NCBI GenBank assembly: GCA_947461015.1
Contig: CANHIR010000068.1
Coordinates: forward strand, 1 to 9,430
Source of the DNA: Bacteroidota bacterium
Lineage (GTDB): Bacteria > Bacteroidota > Bacteroidia > Chitinophagales > Chitinophagaceae
Reading direction: 5' to 3'
Length of the DNA stretch: 9,430 nt
The notes below the pieces were generated by a model that did not search any database, was not told the origin of the DNA, and was given only the letters and a program-made list of their open reading frames with translations. Every line of letters starts with the position of its first letter. Position 1 is the stretch's first letter. Positions 6,489 to 9,430 of this stretch are shown piece by piece. The position numbers and the translations under genes were made by a program.

Positions 6489-8201
6489 TTATTTCATAAA
6501 GTAAGTCACTATAAAATAAGTGATGGCTGCAAGCACAGCACTTACTGGAATGGTTAACACCCATGCCCACAGCAAATTGGTTGTTACACCCCATCTAACC
6601 GCACTAATGCGTTTGGTAACACCCACGCCAATAATGGATCCTGTAATGGTATGTGTAGTAGAAACAGGTATACCCATTTGTCCAGTGAAGAACAAAGTAA
6701 ATGCGCCTGCGGTTTCTGCGGCAACTCCTTCTAATGGCGTCACTTTGGTAATTTTAGTACCCATTGTTTTTACAATTTTCCAACCACCACTCATGGTACC
6801 TAATCCTATGGCAAGGTAACAAGCACCAGGCACCCAACTAGGCAACTGTCCAAAGTCCTGAATAGACCCATGGGCAATTAATGCTGCACCAATAATACCC
6901 ATTACTTTTTGCGCATCGTTTCCTCCATGTCCAATACTAAATGCAGCCGAGCTAAACAATTGCAATTTCTTGAACATATTTGCCATGGTATAAGCAGTAG
7001 GCGTTTTTATTTTTTCTATATACAAGTAAATGAGCATAAATAAAATTGCCGCACCTATAATTCCATACTCAACAATCGAGTTATCTGCTTTTGCAATTTC
7101 TTCAGCGAATGATTTTTCGATATTAAATTTTTCAATTTTAGCTTTTACATTATCTATGTTTTTTGCTTGAATTGGATAAATCACATTCATTAATTTGATA
7201 GCAGAGTCTGCATTAATTTTCTTTGAAATAAACAATTTCAATGGCTCTTTATATCCTTCTGTTTTTTCTTTTGCAATATCATACTCTTTTTTAATTGCTG
7301 CGTTTTCAGGTGATTTCGCTTCTAAAACCAAAAAATCATTTGCATTTCTTGCAGCATCCTTTATTTTGCTAGCTGCAACATTAGCGAGCCAGCCATTATC
7401 GTTGGCAAGTTTGGCAATATATTCGGCACCTGTTTTGTCGTATTTTGAAAGATAAGGGCTGATATGATTGTATTGCTCGGTAGCAGACTTCAACTTCTTT
7501 GTATTCTCCTTCACTTTTTCTTGCAACTTAATATCTCCTGGTTTTTCTTTTAATCCTGCTTCAGCAGTAGCAATTTCCTTATTGTATTTATCTATCCCAT
7601 AAAATTTTTGTACGTTTTCATGAATTTTCACTTCTTCAAAATGATCAAACATTAAAACAGTAGCAAAAGTAGCAACGGAAATAATGGCGAGTCGCCACCA
7701 AATATTCCGCATAATGGTCACCAGCGTTATAAATACAGAAATAACAATGCCAATAATGGGTGCTAAGAAAATAAATAAAATAGTTTTAATGATGGTATCA
7801 GCATCTACAATTTTAGCCCAAGAGTAACCAATCCCTTTTGTCATTAAAGCATGTGCAATTGCTGCACCCGCAAAGCCTCCAATTAAGGTATGTGAGGATG
7901 AAGAAGGAATGCCATACCACCAGGTAAGAAGGTTCCAAAAAATAGCGGCCAACAAACCTGAAAAAATTACAGGAAGCGTAATAAAATCCTTGTAAACAGT
8001 TTTGCTTATGGAATTGGCAACTGCATGGTCTTTAAATATCCAAAATGCCAATACATTAAAAAAAGCTGCCCAAATAACTGCTTGAACCGGTGTTAATACT
8101 TTGGTTGAAACGATGGTTGCAATTGAATTAGCAGAATCGTGAAATCCGTTGATATAATCAAAAATTAGCGCAAGGGCTATAATAATTATTAATAAAGTCA
8201 T
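6489..8201 (-). CDS. PiT family inorganic phosphate transporter with large internal insertion
   Basis: This 570-residue inner-membrane protein carries the two inverted PiT repeats. The N-terminal repeat has DYINGFHDSANSIATIVSTK (15-34) and GIPSSSSHTLIGG (97-109). The C-terminal repeat has GGNDAQKVMG (426-435) and GIPVSTTHTITGS (510-522). These GxxDxxN/GGNDAQ and S-S-H-T/STTHT elements form the phosphate and cation sites in the family, so the transporter appears functional. Members normally cotransport phosphate with H+ or Na+. About six membrane segments precede residue 187, and more follow from about 378. Between them lies a hydrophilic insertion of about 190 residues (188-377) rich in Lys, Glu, Ala and Asn and probably helical. 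E. coli PitA is about 500 residues, so this protein is longer. The gene starts 11 bp after the DUF47 gene in one operon. No Pho box was identified. Confidence 0.95.
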   Translation of the reverse strand: MTLLIIIIALALIFDYINGFHDSANSIATIVSTKVLTPVQAVIWAAFFNVLAFWIFKDHAVANSISKTVYKDFITLPVIFSGLLAAIFWNLLTWWYGIPSSSSHTLIGGFAGAAIAHALMTKGIGYSWAKIVDADTIIKTILFIFLAPIIGIVISVFITLVTIMRNIWWRLAIISVATFATVLMFDHFEEVKIHENVQKFYGIDKYNKEIATAEAGLKEKPGDIKLQEKVKENTKKLKSATEQYNHISPYLSKYDKTGAEYIAKLANDNGWLANVAASKIKDAARNANDFLVLEAKSPENAAIKKEYDIAKEKTEGYKEPLKLFISKKINADSAIKLMNVIYPIQAKNIDNVKAKIEKFNIEKSFAEEIAKADNSIVEYGIIGAAILFMLIYLYIEKIKTPTAYTMANMFKKLQLFSSAAFSIGHGGNDAQKVMGIIGAALIAHGSIQDFGQLPSWVPGACYLAIGLGTMSGGWKIVKTMGTKITKVTPLEGVAAETAGAFTLFFTGQMGIPVSTTHTITGSIIGVGVTKRISAVRWGVTTNLLWAWVLTIPVSAVLAAITYFIVTYFMK

Positions 8202-8212
8202 CGTTAGCGTAA

Positions 8213-8860
8213 TTAAGCGTACTTGATAATAATGGATTCAATCACATTGGAAACGTCTTCAATTTTATCAGTCGCAATTTCTAGCACTTGATAAATCTCT
8301 CTTTTCTTAATTACCTCTTTGAAGTCATTTTCTTGTTCAAATAATTTCTCAATACTCATATCAAATACGTCATCTGCTTGGTTTTCGATGCTATTTACTT
8401 TGATCATTGCCTCCGTCATTTCCTTCACATTTTTCATATTGCGAAGTCCCATCACTGCTTTTTTTGTTTCAGCAGTCCCTTGTAATATAAGTTCTGCTAA
8501 TTTGTGAATACCTGTATCATTTGGATTCACCTTGTAAAAATTAATTTTTTTCGCAGATGCATAAATGTAATCTGCAATATCATCAAGTGATGTTGCTAAA
8601 TAGTGAATGTCTTCTCTGTCAAATGGAGTGATAAAATTTCTGCCAAGTTCTGTGAAAATATTATGCGTTAGGTCATCATTTTTATGTTCAAGGTTCTCAA
8701 TTTGTGCTAAAATATTTGCTCTTACATCTGCATCGGGCTCATTTACCATTTCTTTTAATTTTCCACCCATTTGATACACATGTTCCGCAACATCTTCAAA
8801 TAATTGAAAAAACACTCTGTCTTTTGGTAAGAAAATCTTCATGATTGAATTTAGGCCCAT
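8213..8860 (-). CDS. DUF47 / PhoU-like phosphate transport regulator
   Basis: This 215-residue, all-helical, cytoplasmic protein belongs to the DUF47 family (PhoU-related; PF01865 type). Family members usually sit directly beside PiT transporters and are thought to modulate phosphate uptake. The sequence shows the acidic E-x-x-x-D pattern on helices that binds metal clusters in PhoU-like folds: E58/D62, E159/D163 and E194/D198, with another acidic cluster at D81-D97. The start MGLNSIMKIFLPKDRVFF is preferred over the internal Met at residue 7, because the N-terminal residues before FLPKD are typical of the family. It is the first gene of the operon; PiT follows after 11 bp. Its length is normal for the family. 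The role as a regulator or accessory subunit comes from the family and context. Confidence 0.93.
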   Translation of the reverse strand: MGLNSIMKIFLPKDRVFFQLFEDVAEHVYQMGGKLKEMVNEPDADVRANILAQIENLEHKNDDLTHNIFTELGRNFITPFDREDIHYLATSLDDIADYIYASAKKINFYKVNPNDTGIHKLAELILQGTAETKKAVMGLRNMKNVKEMTEAMIKVNSIENQADDVFDMSIEKLFEQENDFKEVIKKREIYQVLEIATDKIEDVSNVIESIIIKYA

Positions 8861-9077
8861 AACGATATTTTTTATTTGATATTAGGCTGTAAAATTGCAG
8901 GTTTAAGTCCTAAAATGCACTAAAGCCAGATTACTAAATTGTTAACAAATCAATGAATATGTGGTGTTATTTAAGGGGATTCCTCTAAAGGAAACATTAA
9001 AATAGCTTATTTCATATCTTCATATAAGTAAATGCCAGTAATAACAAGTTATTTACCTATTAAAATATTGATAATCA
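8861..9077. promoter_or_regulatory. Divergent intergenic region upstream of the phosphate operon and the right-edge gene
   Basis: These 217 AT-rich bp must hold promoters for DUF47-PiT (leftward) and for the exported protein (rightward). I found no full TTTG...TAnnTTTG promoter in either direction; the nearest leftward match is TTGATTTG on the minus strand (8955-8948), with no -33 partner. Short inverted repeats occur: TTGTTAACAA (8939-8948), TTCCT-ctaa-AGGAA (8980-8993), AATAAC-aa-GTTATT (9040-9053) and ATTGAT-a-ATCAAT (9067-9079). None matches an operator I can name, and chance is plausible in DNA this AT-rich. Confidence 0.4.
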
Positions 9078-9079
9078 AT
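9067..9079 (+). promoter_or_regulatory. Inverted repeat overlapping a start codon
   Basis: ATTGAT and ATCAAT are exact reverse complements separated by one base. The right arm covers the first two bases of the ATG at 9078. It could be a small operator or a feature limiting ribosome access, but the stem is short and AT-rich, and no function is shown. Confidence 0.2.
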
Positions 9080-9430
9080 GAGATATAAAAATTCAACAAA
9101 ATCACTCATTTTATTGTTTTTTTTCCAATTGATCATTTCTAAAAACAATGCTCAGGGACCTGCAACTGTATATGCCGTACCTAAAACACCCTTTTTGTCT
9201 CAAATCATTGCCTTTAAGCAGCTAAATGCAACCATTAATTTATCGATAAGTACCAGTCCAATTCCGTTACAGGGCACTCAATTGGCTGGAAATGCACAAC
9301 AATTAATTAAACAAGGACAGGATATATTCATTTTTATAGCACAAACAGGGTTTATATACAAGTTATCTGGCTCGGATTCTACAAATTATATATTTAAACG
9401 CATTGACAATACCGTAAATCTTAATTACAA
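9078..9430 (+). CDS. Exported protein of unknown function, 3' end missing
   Basis: The frame opens at an ATG preceded by an in-frame TAA at 9072-9074 and stays open for 117 codons to the window edge, so the gene is cut on the right. Residues 1-26 form a signal peptide: a basic N-region (MRYKNSTK), a hydrophobic core (LILLFFFQLII) and a likely cleavage site at NNAQ|G, the same ...AQ style as the other exported proteins here. The mature part has alternating hydrophobic residues, for example QDIFIFIAQTGFIYKLSG (81-98), suggesting beta-structure; a beta-propeller or beta-sandwich start is possible but unproven. I do not recognise the family. It diverges from the DUF47-PiT operon, which gives no functional clue. 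Confidence 0.75.
   Translation, partial: MRYKNSTKSLILLFFFQLIISKNNAQGPATVYAVPKTPFLSQIIAFKQLNATINLSISTSPIPLQGTQLAGNAQQLIKQGQDIFIFIAQTGFIYKLSGSDSTNYIFKRIDNTVNLNY

Noticed and set aside
8980..8993. TTCCT-ctaa-AGGAA hairpin as a terminator or riboswitch element
   Set aside because: It has a five-pair stem, no T-tract, and sits between two divergent genes where no terminator is needed; no riboswitch consensus was seen.

Overview
This window looks like ordinary chromosomal DNA from a low-GC member of the Bacteroidota, probably near the Chitinophagaceae; the family-level placement is an inference. The evidence is a carboxypeptidase-type outer-membrane beta-barrel protein followed by a GLPGLI-family protein, a second TonB-dependent receptor, signal peptides that all end in ...AQ, AT-rich intergenic DNA, and start codons preceded by A/T-rich sequence without clear Shine-Dalgarno motifs. 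Five genes are complete and two are cut by the window edges. I see no tRNA, rRNA, CRISPR array, insertion sequence, prophage or toxin-antitoxin pair.

Layout from left to right: (1) positions 1-2059 (+), the 3' part of a large outer-membrane beta-barrel protein whose start lies outside the window; (2) 2116-2964 (+), a GLPGLI-family exported protein, probably in the same transcript; (3) 2972-5041 (-), a complete TonB-dependent receptor that converges on the GLPGLI gene with only 7 bp between the two stop codons; (4) 5099-6388 (+), an exported M24-family metallopeptidase, divergent from the receptor across 57 bp; (5) a perfect 46-bp palindrome at 6407-6452 that looks like a bidirectional terminator; (6) 8860-6489 read on the minus strand, a two-gene phosphate unit of a DUF47/PhoU-like protein followed by a PiT phosphate transporter, 11 bp apart; (7) a 217-bp divergent intergenic region; (8) 9078 to the end (+), the first 117 codons of an exported protein I do not recognise.

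How the genes fit together: most of the window serves the cell envelope and uptake. The barrel protein and the GLPGLI protein form a pair that recurs in Bacteroidota, function unknown. The second receptor has no SusD-like partner, so it probably imports a small ligand such as an iron, cobalamin or peptide-type compound rather than glycans, but the ligand cannot be read from sequence. The M24 enzyme keeps all five metal ligands and is exported, suggesting periplasmic peptide trimming. The DUF47-PiT pair is a standard low-affinity phosphate uptake module; its transporter has an unusually large soluble insertion. I found no convincing undescribed system. The best points for a second look are the PiT insertion, the Gly-rich segments shared by the barrel/GLPGLI pair, the exported M24 enzyme, and the unidentified exported protein at the right edge.
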